Shown in pieces: positions 6,660-15,344 of a stretch of DNA of 64,000 nt. A model generated the notes under the pieces. The model was given only the letters and a program-made list of their open reading frames with translations, was not told where the DNA came from and made no database searches. Location of the stretch: the NCBI GenBank assembly GCA_017303335.1, contig JAFLBK010000004.1, positions 62,001 to 126,000 on the forward strand, written 5' to 3'. Made by a program: the position numbers and the translations under genes. The DNA comes from Chitinophagales bacterium (lineage in GTDB: Bacteria; Bacteroidota; Bacteroidia; Chitinophagales; Chitinophagaceae). Every line of letters starts with the position of its first letter. Positions within the stretch are counted from its first letter, which is position 1.

Positions 6660-7538
6660 ATGCGTATGCGACTCAGATTAATTTCCGTGTTTCTCTTGCT
6701 GACACCCATTTGCCTCGAGGCTCAGGATAACATCATTGTATCACCTCAATGGTTGAATGAGCACCTGGCCGATCCGCAACTGGTGATACTGCAACCCAAT
6801 TTTCTCAGGCTGGATTATGAAGCGGAGCATATTAAGGGCGCCCGGTTTCTGTGGACGAATAGGCTGGCTTTCGACACGCCGGAGGGTACCTTCAACCCAC
6901 CGAATGCCACCGACGCTACGCGGTTGTTGCAGGAGTTGGGAATCAATAGGGATTCGAAGATCGTACTCTGTCATGTGCGCTCGGATGTGAGCTTAACAGC
7001 CCGCATGTTCATCACCCTTGAATACCTGGGATTGAAAGACAGGGTGTATTTCCTGAATGGCGGACTTGAAGCCTGGAAAAAAGCGGGCTACCCGGTCACG
7101 ACTGAATTACCTGTTTTCAAAAAAGGAAATTATGTAGCCCGGATCAACCCGGTGCTGGTGGATAAGAACTATGTGCAGCAAACGCTGAAAGGAACCGGGG
7201 GATTTGTGGTGGATGCACGCATGAAACGGTTTTACGATGGCGACCCAACGGGCAATCCCCGCGACGGGCATATCACCGGGGCGCTTAATATTCCTTATAC
7301 CGATATGATTGATTCCACCAACCAGGTCAAACCCACAGCCGTGCTGCTGAAGAATTTTACGACCGTGGTGCCCGATAAGCAAAAGGAGATCGTCGCCTAT
7401 TGTTTCATCGGCCAAACAGCCAGCGTACTCTACCTTACCGGCCGTTCGCTGGGGTATAACGTAAAGATATACGACGGGTCGATCCAGGAATGGAGCCGTA
7501 TCCCTTCGCTGCCCATGGAAAAAACCAAAAAGGAATAG
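6660..7538 (+). CDS. Periplasmic two-domain sulfurtransferase (rhodanese)
   Basis: A 292-residue protein with a signal peptide (about residues 1-21) and two rhodanese domains. The first (about 28-140) has the strand DSKIVLCHVRSD, with a Cys at residue 104. The second (about 155-285) has IVAYCFIGQTASV, with the active-site Cys at 248 and the usual GYNVKIYDGSIQEW ending. Such enzymes move sulfane sulfur from thiosulfate or 3-mercaptopyruvate to cyanide or thiols. In most two-domain rhodaneses only the C-terminal domain keeps the Cys; here both loops have one. The exported location suggests periplasmic sulfur detoxification. The gene precedes the GluQ-like gene by 29 bases. Confidence 0.9.
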   Translation: MRMRLRLISVFLLLTPICLEAQDNIIVSPQWLNEHLADPQLVILQPNFLRLDYEAEHIKGARFLWTNRLAFDTPEGTFNPPNATDATRLLQELGINRDSKIVLCHVRSDVSLTARMFITLEYLGLKDRVYFLNGGLEAWKKAGYPVTTELPVFKKGNYVARINPVLVDKNYVQQTLKGTGGFVVDARMKRFYDGDPTGNPRDGHITGALNIPYTDMIDSTNQVKPTAVLLKNFTTVVPDKQKEIVAYCFIGQTASVLYLTGRSLGYNVKIYDGSIQEWSRIPSLPMEKTKKE

Positions 7539-7567
7539 GCAAACTGTTTTATCCTTATTTTGGGTTC

Positions 7568-8392
7568 ATGATCACCCGTATCGCACCCACGCCGAGCGGT
7601 TTCCTCCATCCCGGCAATATTTTCAATTTCCTGCTCAACTGGCATTGGGCCAGGCAGCATGGGGGCAAGGTGCTGCTTCGTATCGATGACGCCGATGTTG
7701 AACGCAAACGACCGGAGTATGTCGACGATATCTTCCGGGTATTGGAATGGCTTGATATGGATTGGGATATCGGTCCAACCGGACCCGATGACCTGGACCA
7801 GAACTGGTCGCAACAACACCGGAGATCTTTGTACGATGACTCGCTGCTCGAATTGCGCAATAAATCCCTCGTTTATGCCTGTTCCTGCACCCGTACCCAG
7901 CTGGCCAGCGAACCATGCCATTGCCAGGATAAAAAGCTCGACCTGGATACGGCCGGACTTGCCTGGCGAATTCCAACCCGGGGCGAGATAATTTTATTTA
8001 CCGACCGGGTAATCGGAGAAGTAAAACATTACCTGCCCTTGCAGCATTCTTTCGTGGTTCGGCGTAAGGATGGAATCGCCGCCTACCACCTGGCTTCGCT
8101 TGCCGATGACCGGCATTTCGGCGTAACGCATATCGCCCGGGGCGAAGACCTGCTTCCTTCCACGGCCATGCAACTGCATATCGACGACCTGCTCGATCAG
8201 CAGTACCTGCGGCGATGCGGGTTCTGGCATCACCCACTCATTTTGGGCGACCAGGGAAATAAACTTTCTAAAAGCGCCGGCGATATGGGCCGGAGCATCA
8301 GGACCTATATCAAAAAAGAACAGCTGCTTGCTTCCTTCGAACGATGGGCGGGTTTTGATAAAAAAGACAGGAAGGAAATTTTTGCTTTGTGA
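7568..8392 (+). CDS. gluQ: Glutamyl-Q tRNA(Asp) synthetase-like protein (truncated GluRS)
   Basis: A 274-residue class I synthetase catalytic core. APTPSGFLHPGN carries the HIGH-like motif (HPGN), and GNKLSKSAGD the KMSKS-like motif (KLSKS). Between them, a zinc-type cluster reads CSCTRTQLASEPCHC. It lacks the C-terminal anticodon-binding domain of true GluRS (about 470-500 residues in all), which is the defining feature of GluQ/YadB proteins. These charge glutamate onto queuosine in tRNA(Asp). The start at 7568 gives the typical MITRIAPTPSG opening; an upstream ATG at 7490 would overlap the sulfurtransferase by 49 bases. It is probably co-transcribed with the upstream gene. Confidence 0.85.
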   Translation: MITRIAPTPSGFLHPGNIFNFLLNWHWARQHGGKVLLRIDDADVERKRPEYVDDIFRVLEWLDMDWDIGPTGPDDLDQNWSQQHRRSLYDDSLLELRNKSLVYACSCTRTQLASEPCHCQDKKLDLDTAGLAWRIPTRGEIILFTDRVIGEVKHYLPLQHSFVVRRKDGIAAYHLASLADDRHFGVTHIARGEDLLPSTAMQLHIDDLLDQQYLRRCGFWHHPLILGDQGNKLSKSAGDMGRSIRTYIKKEQLLASFERWAGFDKKDRKEIFAL

Positions 8393-8428
8393 TCATTGCG
8401 AAGGGGATCTCCTTGCTCACGTAAACTG

Positions 8429-9313
8429 CTAGCCGATCTTAACCGAAGTCATTGTTAAGGAGCCGCCCACGGCCTTATCGTTAAAGAGCGTGACCGCATC
8501 GTCTTTTTCCTGCTGCGCCAATGCGTAAAGTAATGGCAGGTAGTGTTCCGGTGTGGGAACTGATAACTGGAAGGGCTTGCCTTGTGCGCTGTAATCGACC
8601 AGGGATGCATGATCGCCGTCCAGGATGAAATGATTCATCTTCTGCCGGGCTTCCAATGCCCAGTCGTATCCATAATTATCGGTATTGAGTTTATCCCAGG
8701 CAACCATCCGGAGATTGTGCACCATGTTTCCGCTGCCGATGATGAGCACACCTTTTTTGCGCAGGGCAGCCAGCTCTTTGGCCAGTTCATAATGATATCG
8801 GGGTCCCTGGTAATAGTCGAGGCTCATTTGAATCACAGGTACATCCGCTTTGGGGTAGAGGTGTTTGATGACACTCCAGGCGCCATGGTCCAATCCCCAT
8901 TTGTCATCCAGTTTCACCTCGGTCTTTTTTACCAGTTCCTGTGTTTGTTTCGCCAGCGCCGGGCTTCCGGGCGCCGGGTATTGTACATCGTAGAGTTCTT
9001 TCGGGAATCCGCCGAAGTCGTGAATGGTTACGGGATGTTCCATGGCGGTAACCATCGTACCTCTTGTTTCCCAATGTGCCGAAACGCAGAGGATGGCATT
9101 CGGTTTCGGGATGTCCCTGGCCACGTTGCGGAAGCCGGTCACGAATTCATTTTCTTCGATGGCGTTCATCGGGCTTCCATGTCCCAGGAACAGCACGGGC
9201 ATTTTGTCTGTACTGCTGAAAGCACCGGTAATTGTATTGAGTGTGTTCAGTTTCATGGTGAATCCTGCCAGGGGCAGTACGGCAAGGGATTGCAGGAATT
9301 CTTTTCGATGCAT
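8429..9313 (-). CDS. ygiD: Class III extradiol dioxygenase, YgiD/4,5-DOPA dioxygenase type
   Basis: A 294-residue protein. An N-terminal segment (MHRKEFLQSLAVLPLAGF, residues 1-18) looks like a signal sequence. The catalytic domain starts with MPVLFLGHGSPMNA (metal-ligand His), followed by LCVSAHWET (second His) and LIIGSGNMVHNL (near residue 200). HGAWSVIKHLYP is also conserved. The family (LigB fold) opens catechol rings such as DOPA using Zn or Fe. A native catechol substrate cannot be named. The N-terminal extension would place the enzyme in the periplasm, unlike E. coli YgiD. A TAAATTTG element lies at 9337-9344 on the minus strand. Confidence 0.85.
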   Translation of the reverse strand: MHRKEFLQSLAVLPLAGFTMKLNTLNTITGAFSSTDKMPVLFLGHGSPMNAIEENEFVTGFRNVARDIPKPNAILCVSAHWETRGTMVTAMEHPVTIHDFGGFPKELYDVQYPAPGSPALAKQTQELVKKTEVKLDDKWGLDHGAWSVIKHLYPKADVPVIQMSLDYYQGPRYHYELAKELAALRKKGVLIIGSGNMVHNLRMVAWDKLNTDNYGYDWALEARQKMNHFILDGDHASLVDYSAQGKPFQLSVPTPEHYLPLLYALAQQEKDDAVTLFNDKAVGGSLTMTSVKIG

Positions 9314-9361
9314 GGTCGGTGCCGTTTATCTTCCTGCAAATTTACCGATTTTCCGCTGCGC

Positions 9362-10096
9362 TTATTCTTTCAGCAGCATCAGCATTTTACGGGCGCCCAG
9401 GATAATGTCCTGCTTCCAGAGTTTTCGGTCGGTTTTGTCGAAGTAATAGATGCTGGTCGATTCAACCGGGCCGCTGCCGATCTCATCCTGTACCGTTACC
9501 ACCCACACTTCACGCGTACCTGCGTTGGCGGAGAGGTAGGCGCCGCTTTGCACATCCTTCACCCGGGCCTTGATGACGCCGATCTTCCCGGAAGGATTGT
9601 AGTCGTAGATATTGATCTCCTGCGTATATCCTTCTTTCAGGGGTAACAGCCCGAGCAGGTAGGGGTAGAGGTTGCTGTCGAAGTACAGCTGCGTTACCGT
9701 ATCGCTGATAACCGTGTTCTTCTTTCTTGTTTTATCCAGGTAGTAACCCGTTACCGGTTTACCAAACTGCAATACCATATCCCGCTGACCATTGTACGAG
9801 GAGTGATAAACAGGCGAAAGATCATTCAGGCTGGCAACCGACGAATCGATCCAGGGGGCTTTGGAATTTTTCATGCTCACCTGGGTGATCATGGTCAATT
9901 GACCCTTACCGGTTTTGATTTCGGTAGTGACCGTACCCAACTCTATCCTGGCTGTGTCTTTCAGCGCATACCAGGTCATCTGGTATTGCCGGTTGGTGAT
10001 CCATTTTTTTTCAACGGATTTTTTACCGGGTACCAGCGGGCTTTGTGCCATACCGGCTGAAGCGCAGAGAAGCAGGAGCGGGAGGATGTGTTTCAT
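9362..10096 (-). CDS. Secreted protein of unknown function (DUF3108-like)
   Basis: A 244-residue protein with a clear signal peptide (MKHILPLLLLCASAGMAQ). The remainder is beta-rich with aromatic strand ends (YQMTWYALKD, TGYYLDKTRKK, REVWVVTVQDEIGSGPVESTSIYYFDK). The repeated 'value of the object under loss of units' layout resembles the DUF3108 family, whose role is unknown. The last strands end in KTDRKLWKQDIIL. A promoter with good spacing is upstream at 10113-10144. The assignment rests on pattern only. Confidence 0.6.
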   Translation of the reverse strand: MKHILPLLLLCASAGMAQSPLVPGKKSVEKKWITNRQYQMTWYALKDTARIELGTVTTEIKTGKGQLTMITQVSMKNSKAPWIDSSVASLNDLSPVYHSSYNGQRDMVLQFGKPVTGYYLDKTRKKNTVISDTVTQLYFDSNLYPYLLGLLPLKEGYTQEINIYDYNPSGKIGVIKARVKDVQSGAYLSANAGTREVWVVTVQDEIGSGPVESTSIYYFDKTDRKLWKQDIILGARKMLMLLKE

Positions 10097-10112
10097 GGCG
10101 ATGATTTGAGCG

Positions 10113-10144
10113 CAAAACTATCCTTCTTTGCTCCGACCCGGCAA
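10113..10144 (-). promoter_or_regulatory. Bacteroidota promoter of the secreted protein gene
   Basis: On the minus strand TTG (10142-10144), 21 bases, then TAGTTTTG (10113-10120), a full match to TAnnTTTG, ending 16 bases before the ATG at 10096. Confidence 0.55.
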
Positions 10145-10167
10145 CCGTTTATCATATCGGGGCGGTA

Positions 10168-10584
10168 TCAGAATGTCATCTTGAACGTATCCGGTTTGCT
10201 GGTAAGCGCATACACGATGGCGGCCGCCAGTATCAGCAGGATAAGTACAAGAATGATCCCGAATTCCTTTTCCAGCACTTCTTCGTCTTCTTCCTCTGCC
10301 TGTTTTCGTTTGATGGTAACGGCTTTTTCATGGTGCGGCAGCATTTCAGCGATCAGCAGGGTGATGAGCAGGCCGAATGCCGCGATGCTCAGCCAGGGCA
10401 CATTCTTCACCATCGGACCGATGGGCGTGAGCAACAAGCCTACGGCGGCGGTGAACAGGAATATAATGGCAAAAAAATAAACAATGCCATGGTACGGACC
10501 CGGCCCGCGCCGCTTGAAGAAAAAGGTGAGTATGAAGGCAAAGATGATGCTGCAGAAAAAGGCGAATAGAAATCGTACGAGCAT
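10168..10584 (-). CDS. Small membrane protein of unknown function
   Basis: A 138-residue protein with four predicted membrane helices (about residues 3-23, 33-55, 67-83 and 113-130). An acidic/basic linker (KRKQAEEEDEEVLEKEFG) precedes the last helix. No family is recognised. It is transcribed away from the BlaI/M56 pair. Confidence 0.6.
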   Translation of the reverse strand: MLVRFLFAFFCSIIFAFILTFFFKRRGPGPYHGIVYFFAIIFLFTAAVGLLLTPIGPMVKNVPWLSIAAFGLLITLLIAEMLPHHEKAVTIKRKQAEEEDEEVLEKEFGIILVLILLILAAAIVYALTSKPDTFKMTF

Positions 10585-10694
10585 GATCTTGTTTTTCAGA
10601 AAGATACTCCGGCAAAACCCCGAAAAGGATGATGGCTGTCAGTGTTCTGGCTAAAGTCAGGCAGGAAGCAGTGAAAAAAGAAAAATTTGGACAT

Positions 10695-10711
10695 CTACGA
10701 AAGATTCGTAG
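10695..10711. promoter_or_regulatory. BlaI/MecI-type operator, first copy
   Basis: The perfect 7+3+7 palindrome CTACGAA AGA TTCGTAG matches the general form of BlaI/MecI-family operators (TACA/TACGA arms). It lies just upstream of the BlaI-family gene, indicating autorepression. Confidence 0.75.
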
Positions 10712-10713
10712 AT

Positions 10714-10730
10714 TTACGAAAAATTCGTAG
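10714..10730. promoter_or_regulatory. BlaI/MecI-type operator, second copy
   Basis: TTACGAA AAA TTCGTAG has one arm mismatch. Its centre is 19 bases from the first copy, so two dimers would sit on nearly the same DNA face. It ends two bases before the ATG at 10733. Confidence 0.75.
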
Positions 10731-10732
10731 AA

Positions 10733-11095
10733 ATGGAACCGTTAACACATGTCGAAGAGGAAACGATGCAGGCCATCTGGCGAACCGGGGAAGGAAATGT
10801 AAAGTCCTTCATGGAACACCTGGATGAACAGATACCTTACACAACCGTGGCCTCCACCATCAAGAACCTCGAAAAGAAAGGCTACCTCGATAGCCGGCTG
10901 CTTGGGAATACCTATATCTACAAGCCGGTGGTTACGGAGGAAGAATACAAACGAAAGTTCATGGGCAAGGTGGTGAAAGAATATTTCGACAATTCATACA
11001 AGGAACTGGTGAACTTTTTCGTGGAACAGAAAAAACTCTCCGCCAAAGAACTGAAAGAGATCATCAGCATGATCGAAAAAGGAACCGACAAATAA
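10733..11095 (+). CDS. BlaI/MecI/CopY family transcriptional repressor
   Basis: A 120-residue protein of typical family length. A winged-helix domain (residues 1-75) has the pattern EEETMQAIWRTGEGNVKSFM and PYTTVASTIKNLEKKGYL, the latter being the recognition helix. A C-terminal dimerisation helix pair follows. In the family, cleavage by or signalling from the partner M56 membrane protease relieves repression. The partner gene starts seven bases after the stop, and a double palindrome precedes the start, so the pair forms an autoregulated operon. The trigger is unknown; no beta-lactamase gene is near. Confidence 0.93.
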   Translation: MEPLTHVEEETMQAIWRTGEGNVKSFMEHLDEQIPYTTVASTIKNLEKKGYLDSRLLGNTYIYKPVVTEEEYKRKFMGKVVKEYFDNSYKELVNFFVEQKKLSAKELKEIISMIEKGTDK

Positions 11096-11102
11096 CAAAC
11101 CT

Positions 11103-13160
11103 ATGCCTGTACTGATCGTATACCTGCTCAAACTGTCTGTAGCCCTCGCTGCTGTCTTTCTTTTTTACCAACTGGTGCTGCGCCGGCTCACTTTTTACAA
11201 CTGGAACCGGTGGTACCTGTTGTTGTATACCGCGGCGGCCTTCTGTATTCCGCTGATCGATGTTAACCCGGTGCTGGAAGAGCAGCGTTGGTCGGGCAAC
11301 CGCATCGTGAATTTAGTGCCCGTGCTGCAGCAGGGTGTTTTGCAGCCATCCGCCAACATGGGGTCCGGCGATGCGGGATTCCGTTTCGATGCCTGGGACA
11401 TTGTGCAGGTTCTCGTGCTTGCGGGTATGCTGCTGATGCTGCTTCGCCTGGCCATCCAGTTCATCTCGGTTCGCCGGATGAAAAAAAGGGCAAGCCTGGT
11501 GAATGATGGTGCGATAAAGATCTACCAGGTGGATGAGGCCATCATACCCTTCTCGTTCGGTAACGCGGTATTCATCAACCGTTCGCTCCACGACCAGGCG
11601 GCATTGCAGGAGATCATCCGGCACGAATTCATTCACATCAAACAACGCCATACGGTTGATATGCTCTGGACCGAATTCCTTTGCCTCGTCAATTGGTACA
11701 ATCCCTTTGCCTGGCTGCTGAAAAAAGCGATCCGCCAGAACCTGGAATTCATCGCCGATAACAAGGTGCTGGAGAACGGCGTTCCCAGAAAAGAATATCA
11801 ATACCTGTTGCTGAACGTGATCGGCAACCATCAATACAGTATAGCCACACCGTTTAATTTCTCTTCACTAAAAAAACGTATAGCCATGATGAACAAAACA
11901 AAAAGCGCCCGACGGCAGTTACTGCGGTTGCTGTTCCTCTTACCCGCCACCGCGGTACTGCTGCTGGCCTTTCGCAGCAAACTGATCGAAGCCAATGAAG
12001 TAAAAGCGCCGGCGCCCGCAGAGCGGAAAGTGATGCTGGCCGGTATCGTGCTGGATGCCGACACCAAAAAACCACTGCCCGGCGTTTCGATCCATTGCCG
12101 GGAGCAGAACCTGGTTGTGCAAACCGACGCCAACGGGTATTACCGGTTCGACCTGGACATTGAAAACAAACCCCTGCGTTTCAGCATGCAGCTCTCGAAA
12201 CCGGGTTACGACGGCTTCAGCCAGTACGAGAACTGGGGCAATTTTTACGAGGATCATATTTACAGCCGCTTCGGCAGAACGATCGAATTGTTTGCCCTGG
12301 GAAAAAAAGGAAACAATAACAGCGGGTATTCCCTGATCGCGGCTAACCCCAACGATGAGGAAGGGTTGCTGTACCCGCAGGTTCGGACCTATCTTCCCCG
12401 GCTTTACAAACAGATCGACGAACCGGAAGATTATGTGGAAATGGATACGGTACCAGCGGCGGCAAAGGACAAACTGCAAAGCGATGACGAACCCCGGATA
12501 ATGACTGCCGCTGAAAAAAACTTTCTGAAACGGCACCCGAAAGTGAAGGAGTTGAATTGGGGTATTCTGCGAAAAGTGACCGGCGATGGGTTGCTTCCCA
12601 ATAAAGCCGGCGATGTGTTCCTGCACATCTACTTTACCAATGGCAAATTCGAAGTATACCAGGTAAATTCCGAAAAAGAACAGGCCCGCTTCAAAAAGAA
12701 TTACGGCGAACCGATGCCCGATGTGCCCATCGATATAATTGAAATGGGAAAAACAACCTTCGCAAGCCCTGTGGGAATGGCGGAACCCCTGTTCGTTGAA
12801 GCAAGGCCACTGGCTGAAGCAGAGATTCCGGTGGCGGCAGCGCCGGCATTGACACTTGGAACAACACAGCCCGCACGGGTAGAGGAAGTGGCGATTGCCA
12901 GCAGTCCGGCTTTACTTGAAACCGCGTCTGTTGGTCCCGCCATTGTGCGGGAAGAACGGCTCCGGGGTTTCCTGGCCATCGGCGGATTAACGCTCCAGGA
13001 CGAGGGACAATATATCATTGTGGATGGAAAGGAATACAACCGGCAGGAGAAACTGGATAAGAAATACCGTATTTCGTTCCTCGATAAAAAAGAAGCGGAA
13101 GCCAAATATGGTGGAAAAGCGCATAACGGCGCCATCATCGTTGAAACGATCAACAATTGA
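11103..13160 (+). CDS. M56 (BlaR1-like) membrane metallopeptidase with carboxypeptidase-regulatory and plug-like domains
   Basis: A 685-residue protein. Residues 1-290 form the BlaR1/MecR1 membrane protease: helices at about 5-22, 35-52, 95-115 and 268-288, with the zinc motif HEFIH at 174-178 and NLEFIADNKVL after it. Residues about 310-400 match a carboxypeptidase-regulatory-like (CarboxypepD_reg) beta domain (GIVLDADTKKPLPGVSIHC...ANGYYRFDL). A linker region follows. The last ~50 residues (YIIVDGKEY...EAEAKYGGKAHNGAIIVETIN) resemble the TonB-receptor plug signature found at the end of several Bacteroidota M56 proteins. There is no penicillin-binding sensor domain, so the signal is not expected to be a beta-lactam. 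It acts on the adjacent BlaI-type repressor. Confidence 0.88.
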   Translation: MPVLIVYLLKLSVALAAVFLFYQLVLRRLTFYNWNRWYLLLYTAAAFCIPLIDVNPVLEEQRWSGNRIVNLVPVLQQGVLQPSANMGSGDAGFRFDAWDIVQVLVLAGMLLMLLRLAIQFISVRRMKKRASLVNDGAIKIYQVDEAIIPFSFGNAVFINRSLHDQAALQEIIRHEFIHIKQRHTVDMLWTEFLCLVNWYNPFAWLLKKAIRQNLEFIADNKVLENGVPRKEYQYLLLNVIGNHQYSIATPFNFSSLKKRIAMMNKTKSARRQLLRLLFLLPATAVLLLAFRSKLIEANEVKAPAPAERKVMLAGIVLDADTKKPLPGVSIHCREQNLVVQTDANGYYRFDLDIENKPLRFSMQLSKPGYDGFSQYENWGNFYEDHIYSRFGRTIELFALGKKGNNNSGYSLIAANPNDEEGLLYPQVRTYLPRLYKQIDEPEDYVEMDTVPAAAKDKLQSDDEPRIMTAAEKNFLKRHPKVKELNWGILRKVTGDGLLPNKAGDVFLHIYFTNGKFEVYQVNSEKEQARFKKNYGEPMPDVPIDIIEMGKTTFASPVGMAEPLFVEARPLAEAEIPVAAAPALTLGTTQPARVEEVAIASSPALLETASVGPAIVREERLRGFLAIGGLTLQDEGQYIIVDGKEYNRQEKLDKKYRISFLDKKEAEAKYGGKAHNGAIIVETINN

Positions 13161-13189
13161 CCGCTTTGTTATAAGATTAATAACTGCAG

Positions 13190-13209
13190 AAGGGCTCTCA
13201 AGAGCCCTT
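13190..13209. terminator. Rho-independent terminator after the BlaI/M56 operon
   Basis: The stem AAGGGCTCT / AGAGCCCTT has a two-base loop, followed by CCTGCTTTTG. It lies 30 bases after the M56 stop codon. Confidence 0.75.
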
Positions 13210-13254
13210 CCTGCTTTTGTATATTTCGATCTTGTTGTATTTTTAAAATAAAAA

Positions 13255-13806
13255 ATGAACCGGAACTTCCTGCTTCTTCTTTCGATCTCCCTCTTACTTT
13301 TTTCGTGCAGCAGTACCAGCCCCGATCAGTATTTCGGGCGGGCGGCGCTGAGCAGCAACCTGCTCTATGGTTTTGCCAGTGATGGTTTTCATCGGGAGTT
13401 TGCCAGTCCTTCCGAGAAACTGGTCGACGCTTCTTCGGGTAAAACGGCGCCGATGAAACGTGCCGAGGTACTCAAAACCAAGGTCGACGCGGTGGAAGAG
13501 GCATACGCCAACGTGAAGCGGCTGAAGATCGCCGATGATAACCGCGAGATGCTGAATGCGTCGCTGGCCCTGTACGAATTCGTGCTTCCTGTTTATAAAA
13601 ACGAGTACCAGGCGTTGGCAAATCTCTACGACAGCGGGGCGGATACCTCGAAGATCGCGGCCAAGGAACGGTTCATCGTGGAAACCTATGCGGGTAAATT
13701 CGGTCAGTTATACGATGCCCTGCATGCAGCCGGTAAGAAATATGCGACCGAGCACGGCATCAAGGTGATGGATGTGAACCCGGCTCCCCCGAAACCAGGA
13801 CAATGA
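13255..13806 (+). CDS. Lipoprotein of unknown function
   Basis: A 183-residue protein with a lipoprotein signal (MNRNFLLLLSISLLLFSCSS, Cys at 18). The mature part is alpha-helical, with long amphipathic stretches (residues 60-165). No family is recognised. Its stop lies one base from the stop of the convergent gene at 13808, so the two transcripts must overlap. Confidence 0.65.
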   Translation: MNRNFLLLLSISLLLFSCSSTSPDQYFGRAALSSNLLYGFASDGFHREFASPSEKLVDASSGKTAPMKRAEVLKTKVDAVEEAYANVKRLKIADDNREMLNASLALYEFVLPVYKNEYQALANLYDSGADTSKIAAKERFIVETYAGKFGQLYDALHAAGKKYATEHGIKVMDVNPAPPKPGQ

Positions 13807-13807
13807 T

Positions 13808-14641
13808 CTATTTTTTGTAGATCGGCGTACGCTTCAGCAGGTACTTGATCGCATTCTTATACGCATCGGCGGAACTCCAGAAGGCCGTATGGTCATCGCT
13901 GTAGATCGACGAACCCTTGTCGTTGAATATACCGAGGGTTACGCTGGTCTTATAATTCTGGTAGGTGCTGGAAGAAGAAGAACTGGAAACCGTTGTCTTG
14001 CGGTCGTTCCCCGTTTTCCCTGTATTATTCTTGGTATTGATCGTTCCGTTGTTCGATTGCGTGGTGGTGGCCGTTGTGCGGTTCTGCGTGATTGTGCCCT
14101 GGATGATGTATTCCACGCCAAGGATATTGCAGATCTCAGTCGGGGTAAAGGACCGGAAGGTTGATTGATTGATACCAGCTTTCAGCAGGAGGGCGTTGGT
14201 GGTGGCGGTTGCCTGAAGTTCCAGCGTACCGGCGTGACTACTTAATAAGCTGAACGCTTCGTCCTGTACTTTATAGCTCATCTCTTCATCGGCCGATTGG
14301 CGGTCGGCGATAAAGCGGAAGGGCAGTATGGCAATCTTGTTCCGGCGATCCGCCTCACTGGTTACGGGAGCGGAGCCCGTATTTTGTTCGGGCTGCTGCA
14401 GTTTGGTGATGATCTCTTCCCGTCCGCTGGCGAATTTGATCTTGAAGATATCCGATTTCTTAACTGTGTAGGTGAGGGTTTCGCCCTTGTGGATGAACCG
14501 GATATTGTCGTCGTTGATTTCGGTGACCTTACCCACCATTTCTTCGCCGTTCAGTTTGATCACCACATCGTCGGCGGATTTTTGAGCGATGGTATACAGG
14601 CTCAGCAGCAGGACCATCGCCAGGCAGATTATCTTTTTCAT
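13808..14641 (-). CDS. Secreted protein with TolB/CsgG-like nucleotide-free domain
   Basis: A 277-residue protein with signal peptide (residues 1-19). Residues 24-80 form a small beta domain (VVIKLNGEEMVGKVTEIND...VKKSDIFKIKFASG). Residues about 103-190 have the opening and middle of the CsgG/LpoB/TolB-like fold (KIAILPFRF...VQDEAFSLLSSHAG...ICNILGVEYIIQGTI). A low-complexity Asn/Thr/Ser insert (about 190-228) precedes the last strands and helix. Relatives bind peptidoglycan synthases or build export pores; the function here is unknown. It is an isolated gene, convergent with the lipoprotein gene. Confidence 0.6.
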   Translation of the reverse strand: MKKIICLAMVLLLSLYTIAQKSADDVVIKLNGEEMVGKVTEINDDNIRFIHKGETLTYTVKKSDIFKIKFASGREEIITKLQQPEQNTGSAPVTSEADRRNKIAILPFRFIADRQSADEEMSYKVQDEAFSLLSSHAGTLELQATATTNALLLKAGINQSTFRSFTPTEICNILGVEYIIQGTITQNRTTATTTQSNNGTINTKNNTGKTGNDRKTTVSSSSSSSTYQNYKTSVTLGIFNDKGSSIYSDDHTAFWSSADAYKNAIKYLLKRTPIYKK

Positions 14642-14747
14642 TGCAGTGTATTTGGTGAAATCGCTTTAGTGAAATAAAGTTACTTATTTTCCCAAATACG
14701 CTTCAGTGCAAGTGCGGTTCAGGCTTTTACCGGCTGATTCTGCCAGA

Positions 14748-15326
14748 TCAATGATTATCGCCGGCTATGATCTCATCAAACTTCTTCTTTGTCAGTATCA
14801 CCGGGACATAAATGATTCCGTTTGTGCGCAAGCGCCGGGTAAATGCCCGCAGGTGATTTTCAGAACCCATCTTCAGGTAGTTGAACTGGGCGATTATGTC
14901 GGGGTGGTTTGTAAGTGCCATGCGTTCTTCCAGGTCGGCTATATCCAGTTCCTCGATCCTGGCGCCCGCTTTCAGTGCGTCGGCGAGGGATAGCGTACCC
15001 AAACGGATCAGTTCATCATAGTATTTCTGGAGTACCGGGTCGCTGAACTTACCCGCAAGGTCTTTATTCGCTGTTACGGGATCGGCCAATCCATAGGTAT
15101 CCAGCAGATTTTTCATCCGCTCCATGTGTACACGTTCACTTTGCCGGATATTACCAAAGGGGTTTACATCCCATTTACGGAACATTGAGTCGTATACATC
15201 CCGGGCGAGTTTCTCTTCCTCCCGCATGTATGCCAGGGCATTTTTCTCGGCCTGGCTCAATGCGGTTCCCTGGGCGAAAACTGCCAAAGGCAAAAGCAAT
15301 GACAGCAATAGTATTGTAGATTTCAT
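14748..15326 (-). CDS. Secreted DUF2202 protein (ferritin-like)
   Basis: A 192-residue protein with signal peptide (MKSTILLLSLLLPLAVFAQ). The mature part shows the DUF2202 signature MREEEKLARDVYDSMFRKW, then NPFGNIRQSERVHMERM and a long helical region with LEERMALTNHPDI. The paired Glu and His residues in successive helices are those expected of a ferritin-like four-helix bundle, though metal binding in DUF2202 is not established. It is a tandem paralogue of 15345-16031, 18 bases upstream. Function unknown. Confidence 0.85.
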   Translation of the reverse strand: MKSTILLLSLLLPLAVFAQGTALSQAEKNALAYMREEEKLARDVYDSMFRKWDVNPFGNIRQSERVHMERMKNLLDTYGLADPVTANKDLAGKFSDPVLQKYYDELIRLGTLSLADALKAGARIEELDIADLEERMALTNHPDIIAQFNYLKMGSENHLRAFTRRLRTNGIIYVPVILTKKKFDEIIAGDNH

Positions 15327-15344
15327 CTTTGTCGTTTTGTTGTG

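Noticed and set aside
8400..8415. GAAGGGGATCTCCTTG palindrome after the GluQ gene as a terminator
   Set aside because: The stem is short and interrupted, and no T-run follows on either strand.
8582..9646. 354-codon plus-strand frame opposite the dioxygenase gene
   Set aside because: It runs antisense through two well-supported genes; no start context or family pattern.
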